Assembly: GCA_030445275.1 (NCBI GenBank)
Contig: JAUCSE010000012.1
Span: 1-64,000, forward strand
Length of the DNA: 64,000 nt
Direction of reading: 5' to 3'
From: Mucilaginibacter sp.
Lineage (GTDB): Bacteria > Bacteroidota > Bacteroidia > Sphingobacteriales > Sphingobacteriaceae
Shown piece after piece: positions 19,609-27,503 of this stretch (positions are counted from its first letter, which is position 1; each line of letters begins with the position of its first letter). Below the pieces are notes generated by a model. The model was not told the origin of the DNA. It saw only the letters and a list, made by a program, of their open reading frames with translations, and searched no databases. The position numbers and the translations under genes were made by a program.

Positions 19609-20235
19609 CTAACCATCTCCTTTTTTACATTTAATTAAAAAGAATGGCTGACTCTCACTGATCTCCGTGATTTCAAATAATCCACTTTTACCGAACTCTG
19701 ATTGTATTGATTCCCTATCATAAAAAAATAGTTGCACGCCATCAAATATCTCATAACGATCAGTACTGATCAATTTGCCTTGTCCGTAGGTATGAGCTTC
19801 TTTCGAAATAACCGTAAAAACCATATAGCCATTCTCTGACAGCTGATTATAGCAGTCGCGGATTAGTTTTTCCCTTTCGCCGCTGTCCAATAAATGGATT
19901 AAAGCATAGCAAAATATCCCATCATATTGGTGCTTATCAAATGGCATATCAGTTACAGAGCCATGATAAATGATCATATCTGTTCCATAATGCTTTCCCG
20001 CCATTTCAATAGCGGTTTTTGAGATCTCGATGCCGGTTACAGCGATGCCGCTCTCGCTGAAAATTTGCGCGTTACGGCCGTAACCAATCCCTGGTATCAG
20101 GATACTTTTCACTCCTTTGTCAACAAAAAAATCCTTTGTCAATACGGCAGAATTTGATGGCTCTAAGCCCCACATCTCCTGCTTTTCGCCAAAGGCTGAT
20201 TCCCAAAACTCTGGTTTATCGGTTTCATTTGCCAT
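19609..20235 (-). CDS. class I SAM-dependent methyltransferase
   Basis: A 208-residue protein with the Rossmann-like methyltransferase fold: motif I LIPGIGYGRNA binds SAM, followed by an acidic residue in GIEIS, and DGIFCYALIHLL as motif IV. The overall pattern resembles small TPMT/TehB-like enzymes that modify small molecules. It is a single gene divergent from the ArsR/SRPBCC operon, with about 160 bases between the starts. The substrate is unknown. Confidence 0.8.
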   Translation of the reverse strand: MANETDKPEFWESAFGEKQEMWGLEPSNSAVLTKDFFVDKGVKSILIPGIGYGRNAQIFSESGIAVTGIEISKTAIEMAGKHYGTDMIIYHGSVTDMPFDKHQYDGIFCYALIHLLDSGEREKLIRDCYNQLSENGYMVFTVISKEAHTYGQGKLISTDRYEIFDGVQLFFYDRESIQSEFGKSGLFEITEISESQPFFLIKCKKGDG

Positions 20236-20340
20236 GATCTTTCCTCTTTATGCTATTGGCTGGGCAAATTACCAAGAAATGCCCAACTATTAGCAGTTAG
20301 AATCCCCAACAATAGGAATTTGACTTTTTTTTGAAAAAAA

Positions 20341-20372
20341 TTTGCGTAACTCAGAAGTTACTTATACATTTG
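20341..20372 (+). promoter_or_regulatory. Bacteroidota-type promoter of the SRPBCC-ArsR operon
   Basis: A TTTG -33 element at 20341-20344 and TACATTTG at 20365-20372, a perfect match to the -7 consensus TAnnTTTG, with 20 bases between. The ATG is 22 bases further on. The palindromic operators at 20346-20361 and 20374-20389 lie in the spacer and just after the -7 box. Confidence 0.75.
20346..20361. promoter_or_regulatory. palindromic operator 1, GTAACTCAGAAGTTAC
   Basis: Perfect 6-bp arms GTAACT/AGTTAC around CAGA, placed between the -33 and -7 elements. It is identical in its arms to operator 2 downstream, centre-to-centre 28 bases. The ArsR-type repressor encoded in the same operon is the obvious candidate to bind. 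Confidence 0.7.
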
Positions 20373-20373
20373 A

Positions 20374-20389
20374 GTAACTTCAAAGTTAC
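20374..20389. promoter_or_regulatory. palindromic operator 2, GTAACTTCAAAGTTAC
   Basis: The same perfect arms GTAACT/AGTTAC around TCAA, starting one base after the -7 box, over the expected transcription start, and ending five bases before the ATG. A bound repressor here would block initiation. Confidence 0.7.
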
Positions 20390-20394
20390 ATATT

Positions 20395-20826
20395 ATGAAA
20401 AAGATAATTAAACACCAGTTTTTCTTCCCTCAACCTCCTGAACTGGTTTGGGATTACCTGACAAAATTCGAGTTAATGGAGCAATGGCTCATGAAAAATG
20501 ATTTTCAGCCCATCGTAGGGCTCGATTTTCAATTCCGGACAAATCCTATACCCAGCCTTAATTTCGACGGCATCTTTTACTGTAAAGTATTAGAGATAGT
20601 TCCCTTTAAAAAGCTTTCCTACTCCTGGAAGAGTGGTCCTGGTGAAGGCAAGATCACACTTGATTCCGTAGTGATATGGAAACTGGAAGCAAAAGATAAA
20701 GGCACAGAGCTATTCTTAGAGCATAGCGGTTTCTCGAAAAAAGAAAACCTGAATATGTTCAATGGTTTAACTGATGGCTGGTTGAAAAACATCCACAAAA
20801 TTGCTGACCGTTTAAACGCCGCATAA
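20395..20826 (+). CDS. SRPBCC (AHSA1-like) protein
   Basis: A 143-residue START/Bet v1-like SRPBCC domain protein of the AHSA1 (activator of Hsp90 ATPase-like) type: it starts KKIIKHQFFFPQPPELVWDYLT, has a central YSWK sheet segment, and ends with the helix GWLKNIHKIADRL. The fold has a deep hydrophobic ligand cavity. It is the first gene of an operon with an ArsR regulator (ATG one base after its stop) and a second SRPBCC gene. It may bind or sequester a hydrophobic compound sensed by the regulator; the ligand is unknown. Confidence 0.85.
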   Translation: MKKIIKHQFFFPQPPELVWDYLTKFELMEQWLMKNDFQPIVGLDFQFRTNPIPSLNFDGIFYCKVLEIVPFKKLSYSWKSGPGEGKITLDSVVIWKLEAKDKGTELFLEHSGFSKKENLNMFNGLTDGWLKNIHKIADRLNAA

Positions 20827-20827
20827 C

Positions 20828-21151
20828 ATGGCCGTACCAACACTTGACACTTTCCAGGTAATAGGAGACCCCAGCAGAAGAAAGATGCTGATGCTACTCT
20901 CGGCTGATAGTTTGACCATCAACAGCCTGGCAGATAATTTTGATATGAGCCGTCCCGCCGTTTCAAAGCATATTAAAATATTGCATAACGCGGGATTTAT
21001 CTCTATCCAGGATATTGGCCGGGAACGGTATTGTACGCTGAAAAAAGATGGCTTTGAAGAACTACAAGCCTGGATCTCTTACTTTGATGAGTTCTGGACA
21101 TCGAAACTGAAAAAGTTAGAAACCTTATTAAATAACAAATTACCAAATTAA
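20828..21151 (+). CDS. ArsR family transcriptional regulator
   Basis: A 107-residue winged-helix repressor. The recognition region SLADNFDMSRPAVSKHIKILHNAGFI is a clear ArsR helix-turn-helix, followed by a wing with GRERYCTLKKDG. No cysteine metal-site motif is present, so it likely senses a small molecule or works with the SRPBCC partners, as in known ArsR-AHSA1 operons. The ATG lies one base after the previous stop, implying coupled translation. Two matching palindromes at the operon promoter suggest autorepression. Confidence 0.88.
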   Translation: MAVPTLDTFQVIGDPSRRKMLMLLSADSLTINSLADNFDMSRPAVSKHIKILHNAGFISIQDIGRERYCTLKKDGFEELQAWISYFDEFWTSKLKKLETLLNNKLPN

Positions 21152-21163
21152 AAAATCAACAAA

Positions 21164-21634
21164 ATGACAACATCAGATTTTAACACCTCGTTTTTGGTAG
21201 ATGAAACCCCTGCCGAAGTATTCAATGCCGTAAATAATGTTCGCGGGTGGTGGTCCGAAAGAATTGACGGCGGTACACACCAACTGAATGATGAGTTTAC
21301 CTATCAGGCCTGGGATTTGCACAAGTGTACCATGAAGTTAATAGAGGTTATACCCAACAAAAAAGTAGTTTGGCTGGTTCTGGACAACTTTTTCAGTTTT
21401 ACAGAAGACAAAACAGAGTGGATTGGTACAAAAATAGAGTTTGACATTACTGAAAAGGATGGAAAAACGCAACTCCACTTTACTCATTGGGGCCTGGTTC
21501 CGGCATATGAATGTTATAATATTTGCTTTGATGCCTGGAGTGGCTATATCAAGGATAGTTTGAAAAATCTGATCACTACAGGCAAGGGAATGCCGAACCC
21601 CAAAGTTGAGTTAGAGCCAAAATTAAAACCGTAA
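21164..21634 (+). CDS. SRPBCC domain protein
   Basis: A 156-residue second SRPBCC/AHSA1-like protein: N-terminal TSDFNTSFLVDETPAEVFNAV, central VVWLVLDNFFSF, and C-terminal helix SGYIKDSLKNLITTG. It begins 12 bases after the ArsR gene and is the third member of the operon. Its TAA stop overlaps the ATG of a broken Rossmann-fold gene (TAATG), showing that the operon once had a fourth coding region. The ligand is unknown. Confidence 0.85.
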   Translation: MTTSDFNTSFLVDETPAEVFNAVNNVRGWWSERIDGGTHQLNDEFTYQAWDLHKCTMKLIEVIPNKKVVWLVLDNFFSFTEDKTEWIGTKIEFDITEKDGKTQLHFTHWGLVPAYECYNICFDAWSGYIKDSLKNLITTGKGMPNPKVELEPKLKP

Positions 21635-21771
21635 TGAATATAGGAATTATAGGCTCGGGTGGTACGAAAAGCTACCTGGCCTTGTTTCTATTCAAATCCA
21701 CGGGATCGGCATTTTTAAAATATACTGTTCATATTTCACATTATTTAACAAACAAGTGTTGTAACATTTAG
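21634..21771 (+). pseudogene. remnant of a Rossmann-fold dinucleotide-binding gene
   Basis: Translation from the ATG that overlaps the previous stop (TAATG) gives MNIGIIGSGG, a standard start of NAD(P)-binding F420-type or pyrroline-reductase-like oxidoreductases (the GxGxxG loop). The homology then stops, and the frame runs through unrelated residues to a TAG after 45 codons. An internal deletion or truncation is the simplest explanation. It is probably not functional. Confidence 0.55.
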
Positions 21772-21808
21772 TAAATAAATTTCATCTTAGTACAAACTAC
21801 CTTGCTAC

Positions 21809-24259
21809 ATGAAATTTACCTTACTATCTATCCTGTTTTTTGTATCAATTATTCCGGTATTTGCCCAGCAACTCAGCATCAGTGGCAAAATAACCGACGA
21901 TAATAATAATCCTGTTCCCTTTGCATCTATTTATATAAAAAACACTACCAAGGGTACGTCAGCCAATAGCGAGGGTGTATATAAACTGCAACTAAATGCG
22001 GGTAATTATGAGTTGCAATATAAAGCAGTAGGTTACACCCAACAGAGCAAACAAGTTGAACTAAATGGCAACCAGGAAATCAATATCGCCCTGAAAACTG
22101 AAACCTACCAGTTAAAAACAGTGGCCATACATGCAGGCAGCGAAGATCCTGCCTATGCCATTATTCGCAAAGCCATTAAAAAACGTAAAACTTATTTAAA
22201 CGAAGTTAATGCCTACACCTGCGATATTTACATCAAAGGCTTGCAAAAGCTACTGGCGGCACCTAAAAAGTTCCTGGGTTTTGATGTGCAGAAAGCCACC
22301 AACGAGGCCGGGCTCGATTCTAACCGCACCGGTATAGTTTACCTGTCAGAGTCTGAATCAAAGTACAGCTTCATCAAACCCAATAAGGTTCACGAGGTAC
22401 AGGTATCATCCAAAGTATCTGGCAGTAACAGGGCATTCAGCTTTAACCGAGCCTCAGATATGGCTGTTAACTTCTATGAAAACTTTGAAACCTGGGATGG
22501 TCTGAGCAATCGTCCGCTGGTATCACCTATTGCTGATAATGCGCTGTTTTATTATAACTATAAATGGATGGGCATATCTATTGAAAACGGCGAAACCATT
22601 AATAAGATACTGGTAAGCCCTAAACGTGCTCACGATCCTTGCTTTGAAGGTTATATTTATATTCTGGATGATAGCTGGCGCTTGTCGGCCCTGCAACTCT
22701 ACATCACCAAAAAAGCCAATATTAATTTGGTTGACACCCTTAAGGTAAACCAGCAATTTTATCCGGTAAACAGTACCGCCTGGATGCCGGCTACCGTTAA
22801 GTTTGAATTTACCGGTGGTTTGCTGGGCTTTAAAATAGGTGGCTACTATATTTCGATATATAAAAACTATGACCTTAACCCCAGCTTTGAAAAGGTAAAC
22901 TTTGCCGAGGTTTTACGTATAGATAAAGGTGTAAGTAAAGATTCTGCTTACTGGAACCAGGAACGCCCAATTCCCCTAACCGACGAAGAAAAAACAGATT
23001 ATAAAAACAAAGAAAAACTGGCTATAAAACGCGAATCAAAGGTATATCTTGATTCGCTGGATAAGGCCAACAACAAGGCCAAACTATCAGATATACTGCT
23101 TACTGGCGTTAATACCCGCAACCGTTACAAAAAGGAATCGTTCCATTACGATGGCTTGCTGGGGTCGGCATTATATAATACCGTTGAAGGTTTTGCGCTT
23201 GATTACGGCGTAACCTATAGCAAGGTGATCGATACGGTTAATAACCGATCGCTGGTGCTGAAGGGGAAAGTGCGTTATGGCTTTTCGAATCATTTATTCA
23301 ATGGCACGGTGGGTGCGGCCATACCTTTAAAACAGTTTACGTTAGGTATTAGCGGCGGCTCAGATATTGTTGATCTGAATAATCAGCAGCCTGTGTCGAC
23401 CCTGGTAAATTCCATATACACTTTGTTTGAAAGGCAGAATTATCAAAAGCTTTATCAAAAACAATTCGCGGCAGCATCACTGTCGGGTCGCATTACCGGT
23501 GGGTGGAAAATGAGTGCAGCTATAGAGTGGGCCAACCGCAAATCACTGTCAAATACGACCGATTATAGCTTTTTTAGCCCCAAAAACCATGAATTTACGT
23601 CCAATAATCCACTAAATCCGACGCAAAATGTGCCATTATTTGCCGAAAATCAGTCATTTAAGGTCGTTTTACGCACCAGTTATGACTTTAGTAACCAGTA
23701 TGAAACCTACCCATCGGGCAGGCGGTACCTGCCGTCAAAATACCCGACCATTGGTTTAAATTATACCAAGGGAATCAAAGATATATTTGGCTCAGATGTT
23801 GATTACGACCTGTTAAGTGCCGACATTTCCAAATCAAACATCGATATGGGCTTTTATGGTAAGACCTCGTTTTTTGCAGGTGCCGGCAAATTCCTGAATG
23901 CCAATAAATTATTCTATCCTGATTTTAAGCACTTTGATGGTAACCAGTTATTGGCCTATACCCCGGGTATCAACCGTTTCCTACTGTTGGATTATTATAA
24001 TTTCAGCACTCCTGATAAATATGCCGAGGCTCATCTGGAACATAACTTCATGGGTTTTATCACCAATAAAATTCCCCTTATCCGCAGCCTTAAGTTGCAG
24101 GAAATTGTGGATGTTAACTACCTATACACCCCTACCCTGAAAAACTATACCGAACTTGGTTTTGGCCTACAATACCTTAATATCAGGGCCATGTATGGTG
24201 TATCATACAATAGCGGCAGCAATGTACATTCGGCTTTTAGGATTGGGGTAAGTCTGTGA
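21809..24259 (+). CDS. DUF5686 family outer-membrane protein
   Basis: An 816-residue protein: signal peptide about 1-20 (cut at VFAQ), a carboxypeptidase-regulatory-like beta-sandwich domain about 21-105 (GKITDDNNNPVPFASIYIKN), then the DUF5686 region, beginning around DPAYAIIRKAIKKRKTYLN, through to a beta-rich, barrel-like C-terminus ending in FRIGVSL. The same arrangement is common in Bacteroidota. It is probably an outer-membrane or periplasmic surface protein of unknown function. A hairpin repeat follows the stop. Confidence 0.85.
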   Translation: MKFTLLSILFFVSIIPVFAQQLSISGKITDDNNNPVPFASIYIKNTTKGTSANSEGVYKLQLNAGNYELQYKAVGYTQQSKQVELNGNQEINIALKTETYQLKTVAIHAGSEDPAYAIIRKAIKKRKTYLNEVNAYTCDIYIKGLQKLLAAPKKFLGFDVQKATNEAGLDSNRTGIVYLSESESKYSFIKPNKVHEVQVSSKVSGSNRAFSFNRASDMAVNFYENFETWDGLSNRPLVSPIADNALFYYNYKWMGISIENGETINKILVSPKRAHDPCFEGYIYILDDSWRLSALQLYITKKANINLVDTLKVNQQFYPVNSTAWMPATVKFEFTGGLLGFKIGGYYISIYKNYDLNPSFEKVNFAEVLRIDKGVSKDSAYWNQERPIPLTDEEKTDYKNKEKLAIKRESKVYLDSLDKANNKAKLSDILLTGVNTRNRYKKESFHYDGLLGSALYNTVEGFALDYGVTYSKVIDTVNNRSLVLKGKVRYGFSNHLFNGTVGAAIPLKQFTLGISGGSDIVDLNNQQPVSTLVNSIYTLFERQNYQKLYQKQFAAASLSGRITGGWKMSAAIEWANRKSLSNTTDYSFFSPKNHEFTSNNPLNPTQNVPLFAENQSFKVVLRTSYDFSNQYETYPSGRRYLPSKYPTIGLNYTKGIKDIFGSDVDYDLLSADISKSNIDMGFYGKTSFFAGAGKFLNANKLFYPDFKHFDGNQLLAYTPGINRFLLLDYYNFSTPDKYAEAHLEHNFMGFITNKIPLIRSLKLQEIVDVNYLYTPTLKNYTELGFGLQYLNIRAMYGVSYNSGSNVHSAFRIGVSL

Positions 24260-24264
24260 TTTGA

Positions 24265-24360
24265 TATCAAGTAGCTAGTATCAAGTATCATGACAATTTA
24301 CACACAGGTATTTTGTGCAAATTCGGCAAATACTTGATACCTGATACTAGCTACTTGATA
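24265..24360. repeat. inverted repeat, TATCAAGTAG family
   Basis: The left arm 24265-24288 (TATCAAGTAGCTAGTATCAA and four more bases) is the exact complement of the right arm at 24330-24360 except for a 7-base duplication (CTGATAC) in the latter. The same words occur at 31041-31167 and 40399-40428. It sits between the DUF5686 gene and dapA. Confidence 0.8.
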
Positions 24361-24395
24361 CGAACTCACTATATTAGCATCCTTTAATTTTACTC

Positions 24396-25274
24396 ATGAA
24401 TAAATTTTACGGATCAGGGGTAGCCATGGTGACCCCTTTTCAGGCGGATGGACAAATCGACTACGAAGGTTTACAAAACCTTATTGAACATTTGATTGAT
24501 GGCGGGGTGCAATACCTGGTATCATTAGGTACAACCGGCGAAAGCGCCACATTGAATGCCGACGAGCGAAAGCAGGTATGGGCATTTACCGCTAAGATTG
24601 TAAATAAGCGTGTAAATTTAGTTGCAGGTATAGGGGGTAATAATACCCACGAGGTGGTTGAACAAATAAAGGAATTTGATACCAATGGCTACGATGCTAT
24701 ACTATCATCAAGCCCGCATTATAACAAACCAACCCAGGAGGGTATTTATCAGCACTATAAAGCTATAGCGCAGGTTGCACCGCTTCCTGTAATTTTATAT
24801 AATGTACCCAGCCGTACTGGCAGTACCATTAGTGCCGAAACTACCGTACGCCTGGCCCGCGATTTTAAAAACATCATCGGTATAAAAGAGGCTTCAGGTA
24901 ATTTTGACCTGTTTAATCAATTGATGCGTGATAAACCGGAGGGATTTTTATTTATATCCGGCGATGATCCGGTTACGCTGCCTATGATGGCATTGGGAGC
25001 CGTGGGTGTAATATCAGTTGTTGGCAACGTTTTGCCAAAACAGGTATCAGCTATGGTAAACCTATTGCTTAAAAACGATTACAAAGCAGCGCAAAAAATA
25101 CATAGCAGCCTAATTGAATTTACCCGATTGATGTTTGTAGAGGGTAATCCTGCAGGTGCAAAAAGTGCTTTAAAGTATTTAGGCATTTGCGGCGATGCAG
25201 TACGATTGCCACTTGTGCCGGTAAGCAGCGGCACGGCCGAGGCCATAAAGCTGGAAACTAAAAAACTAGCATAA
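24396..25274 (+). CDS. dapA: 4-hydroxy-tetrahydrodipicolinate synthase
   Basis: A 292-residue TIM-barrel enzyme condensing pyruvate with aspartate semialdehyde, the first committed step to lysine and meso-diaminopimelate. The Schiff-base lysine is Lys164 in IIGIKEASGN, the catalytic tyrosine Tyr135 in ILYNVPSRTG, and the pyruvate-binding signature SLGTTGES lies at about 43-50. Length is typical. The product feeds the cell-wall DAP used by MurE in this window. A strong terminator follows. Confidence 0.96.
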   Translation: MNKFYGSGVAMVTPFQADGQIDYEGLQNLIEHLIDGGVQYLVSLGTTGESATLNADERKQVWAFTAKIVNKRVNLVAGIGGNNTHEVVEQIKEFDTNGYDAILSSSPHYNKPTQEGIYQHYKAIAQVAPLPVILYNVPSRTGSTISAETTVRLARDFKNIIGIKEASGNFDLFNQLMRDKPEGFLFISGDDPVTLPMMALGAVGVISVVGNVLPKQVSAMVNLLLKNDYKAAQKIHSSLIEFTRLMFVEGNPAGAKSALKYLGICGDAVRLPLVPVSSGTAEAIKLETKKLA

Positions 25275-25276
25275 AT

Positions 25277-25309
25277 AAAAAACCCGGTTATATGATAACC
25301 GGGTTTTTT
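25277..25309. terminator. bidirectional intrinsic terminator
   Basis: A perfect hairpin with arms AACCCGGTTAT/ATAACCGGGTT and a 3-base loop, flanked by A- and T-runs. It lies between convergent dapA and the histone-like gene and can end both transcripts. Confidence 0.9.
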
Positions 25310-25327
25310 ATTGGAATAAGAAAAATC

Positions 25328-25510
25328 TTACTTTGCTTCTTTATTCTTTGCATCCTGTACTTCCAAACGGATAGCCTGGGCCAGGTTTTTAAGATCTTGC
25401 ATGCCTTTGCGAACACGGGTTCCGGCTGCGCTGTTTCCTTTATTGTAGAATTTGTCGGCGTCTGCCTCCAAAGATGCTACAAGCTCTTTTACTTCAGTAA
25501 ATTTTTTCAT
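25328..25510 (-). CDS. histone H1-like (Hc1-type) protein
   Basis: A 60-residue, lysine-rich helical protein, MKKFTEVKELVASLEADADK at the N-terminus and AAGTRVRKGMQDLKNLAQAI in the middle, matching the small 'histone H1' family of Bacteroidota. It is probably an abundant nucleoid-associated protein. The 309-base upstream region is extremely AT-rich, consistent with a strong, UP-element-like promoter. Both ends are complete; the gene ends against the dapA terminator. Confidence 0.85.
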   Translation of the reverse strand: MKKFTEVKELVASLEADADKFYNKGNSAAGTRVRKGMQDLKNLAQAIRLEVQDAKNKEAK

Positions 25511-25819
25511 TTAATTACTCCTTTTAAAATTATTGAGGTTTATTGTTTTAACTAAAGCTAATCTATAATGTTTTTTTTTAATTAAAAATTTTTGAAGCAA
25601 AAAAATACTGCCTTAAAACCGCTTTTTTTCCACATTTTGAAGCATTCTGTAATATTTACGCTACGATATATTATATTAAAAACAAAAGATAAAAAAATAT
25701 TTTGAATTATATTTTATAAATATTCATTTTATTTCAAAAATAAATTAAAATAAATAATATTATCTATATTTTCAACTAAAAAAATTCATATTCAACCAAC
25801 ATTCATATATTAAAAGCTA
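25511..25819. other. very AT-rich intergenic region
   Basis: About 309 bases between the starts/ends of the histone-like gene and the GH125 gene, with long A- and T-tracts and no open frame of interest. It contains the promoter of the histone-like gene (minus strand). No hairpin terminator for the GH125 gene is obvious. The A/T runs suggest intrinsic bending. Confidence 0.5.
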
Positions 25820-27253
25820 TTAAATGTTTTTTTGCAATATATCGGGATAATGACTATGTATTTTTATGATTAATTCGCCAAATAAAGTATTGGCCCAGGC
25901 AAACCATTTACGTGTAAAATCAGTAGCATCGTCCTTATTAAATGACTCGTGCATAAATCCGGTACCGGCATGGGTAGTTTTTAACCATTTAAGGCACTCT
26001 ACTATCTCTTCCTTGTTATTTGATGTAAGGCCACGCATAATAATAGCCATTGGCCATATATAACCAATACCTACGTGCGGACCACCGATACCTTCAGCTA
26101 CCTTACCTTTAAAAAAGTATGGATTGGCTTCACTTAAAACAAAACGCCTGGTATTTTGATATAATGCATCAGTTACCGGTAACGAATCAAGGTAAGGCAA
26201 TGCCAGTAAGCTTGGCACGTTGGAATCGTCCATAAAAAGCTGGTTGCCATTACCATCAACCTCAAAAGCCAATATTTTTCCGTACTCCGGATGCTCTGCT
26301 ACTGCATATTTTCTTAGCGCTGCATCAACTTCAGTGGCTAAAGCCTTGCAGGCAGCAGCTGTAGAGGGATCATTACCTATAGTGGCGTACATTTCGGCCA
26401 TCTGGTTCAAACTGGTTACCGCGAAATAATTTGAGGGTATCAGGAACGGATAAATAGTGGCATCATCAGATGGACGGAAGATAGAGCATATTAATCCAAC
26501 AGGCTTAACCGGGTTACCATAACCTCTATTTGGCACGGTATCGCTGGCTGTTTCCGTTTTTCGTTGAAAATGATAAGGCCCTTTACCATCCTTACGTTGC
26601 TGCTCTTTAAAGGTAGCTAAGATGATCTTACCTGATTTTTGCCAGCTCTCATCAAAAAAGCTGGTATCGCCGCTAATTTTCCAATAATTATAAGCCAGCC
26701 TTACCGGGTAGCATAACGAGTCGATCTCCCATTTGCGTTCATGCAGTTCGGGTTTCATATCGGTGCGATCGGTATCCCACTCGCTGCCCGTTGCCTTCTT
26801 GTTAAAGGCATTGGCATATGGGTCAATCTGTATGCATTTGGCCTGACGGCTCAGCACGCCTTGTATCAATTTTTTAAGCTCAGGGTCGGTTTTTATCAGG
26901 GGCAGATATGGCCAAACCTGTGCCGATGAGTCGCGCATCCACATGGCATTGATATCACCTGTAATTACAAAAGTATCGGGCTTACCGTCAACTTCTGAAT
27001 AGTTTACCGTTGTATCCAGGGTATTAGGATAGCAGTTTTCAAATAACCAGGCTAGTTCCGGATCTTTAATATCCGTTTTAACCTTTTGTATAATAGCTTC
27101 AACCGCCTTACTGGTAAATTTACGTTTGCCCAATTTTGGTCTTTGACTTTCAAATGCAGGCAAACTACTGGCAAACAATGATGGGGTAACGCCAAGAGTG
27201 AGACCCGCGGTAGCAATTCCGTTTAACTTTATAAAATGTCTTCTGGTAAGCAT
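25820..27253 (-). CDS. glycoside hydrolase family 125 exo-alpha-1,6-mannosidase
   Basis: A 477-residue protein of GH125 (formerly DUF1237), metal-independent inverting exo-alpha-1,6-mannosidases. Diagnostic stretches are DINAMWMRDSSAQVWPYL, the (alpha/alpha)6-barrel helices, and GPHVGIGYIWPMAIIMRGL near the C-terminus. The N-terminus TRRHFIKLNG plus a hydrophobic run suggests a Tat-like or Sec export signal, so it likely acts in the periplasm on mannose-containing glycans. No other mannan-utilisation genes are adjacent. Confidence 0.88.
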   Translation of the reverse strand: MLTRRHFIKLNGIATAGLTLGVTPSLFASSLPAFESQRPKLGKRKFTSKAVEAIIQKVKTDIKDPELAWLFENCYPNTLDTTVNYSEVDGKPDTFVITGDINAMWMRDSSAQVWPYLPLIKTDPELKKLIQGVLSRQAKCIQIDPYANAFNKKATGSEWDTDRTDMKPELHERKWEIDSLCYPVRLAYNYWKISGDTSFFDESWQKSGKIILATFKEQQRKDGKGPYHFQRKTETASDTVPNRGYGNPVKPVGLICSIFRPSDDATIYPFLIPSNYFAVTSLNQMAEMYATIGNDPSTAAACKALATEVDAALRKYAVAEHPEYGKILAFEVDGNGNQLFMDDSNVPSLLALPYLDSLPVTDALYQNTRRFVLSEANPYFFKGKVAEGIGGPHVGIGYIWPMAIIMRGLTSNNKEEIVECLKWLKTTHAGTGFMHESFNKDDATDFTRKWFAWANTLFGELIIKIHSHYPDILQKNI

Positions 27254-27357
27254 AAAGATTTTTTAATGGTAGCTGTAAAAATAGAAAAGCCTTTGGTTAT
27301 CCGAAAGATATTAAATTTTATTTTTAAAAGGATTTAGCAGAAGGAAATCTATAACCT

Positions 27358-27437
27358 GTCATCCTGAACGCAGTGAAGGATCTATTCTACGATATACACG
27401 ATGGCCAATAGATGCGTCACTGCGTTCAGCATGACAA
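27358..27437. repeat. palindromic dispersed repeat, GTCATCCTGAAC variant
   Basis: The ends TGTCATCCTGAACGCAGTG and CACTGCGTTCAGCATGACA are near-perfect complements over 19 bases around a 40-base centre. It is the same design as the TCATTGCG elements with a different end sequence. Confidence 0.75.
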
Positions 27438-27442
27438 GGGAT

Positions 27443-27475
27443 AAAAAGAAAAGGCACCTTTTCCAAGGCACCTTT
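27443..27475 (-). terminator. terminator of the phospho-sugar mutase gene
   Basis: Read on the minus strand: AAAGGTGCCTT, loop GGA, AAAGGTGCCTTT. As RNA the arms pair fully with two central G-U pairs, and a CUUUUU tail follows. It lies 29 bases beyond the mutase stop codon. Confidence 0.6.
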
Positions 27476-27503
27476 GTAAATATTATAGTTATCAAAAGAG
27501 CAA

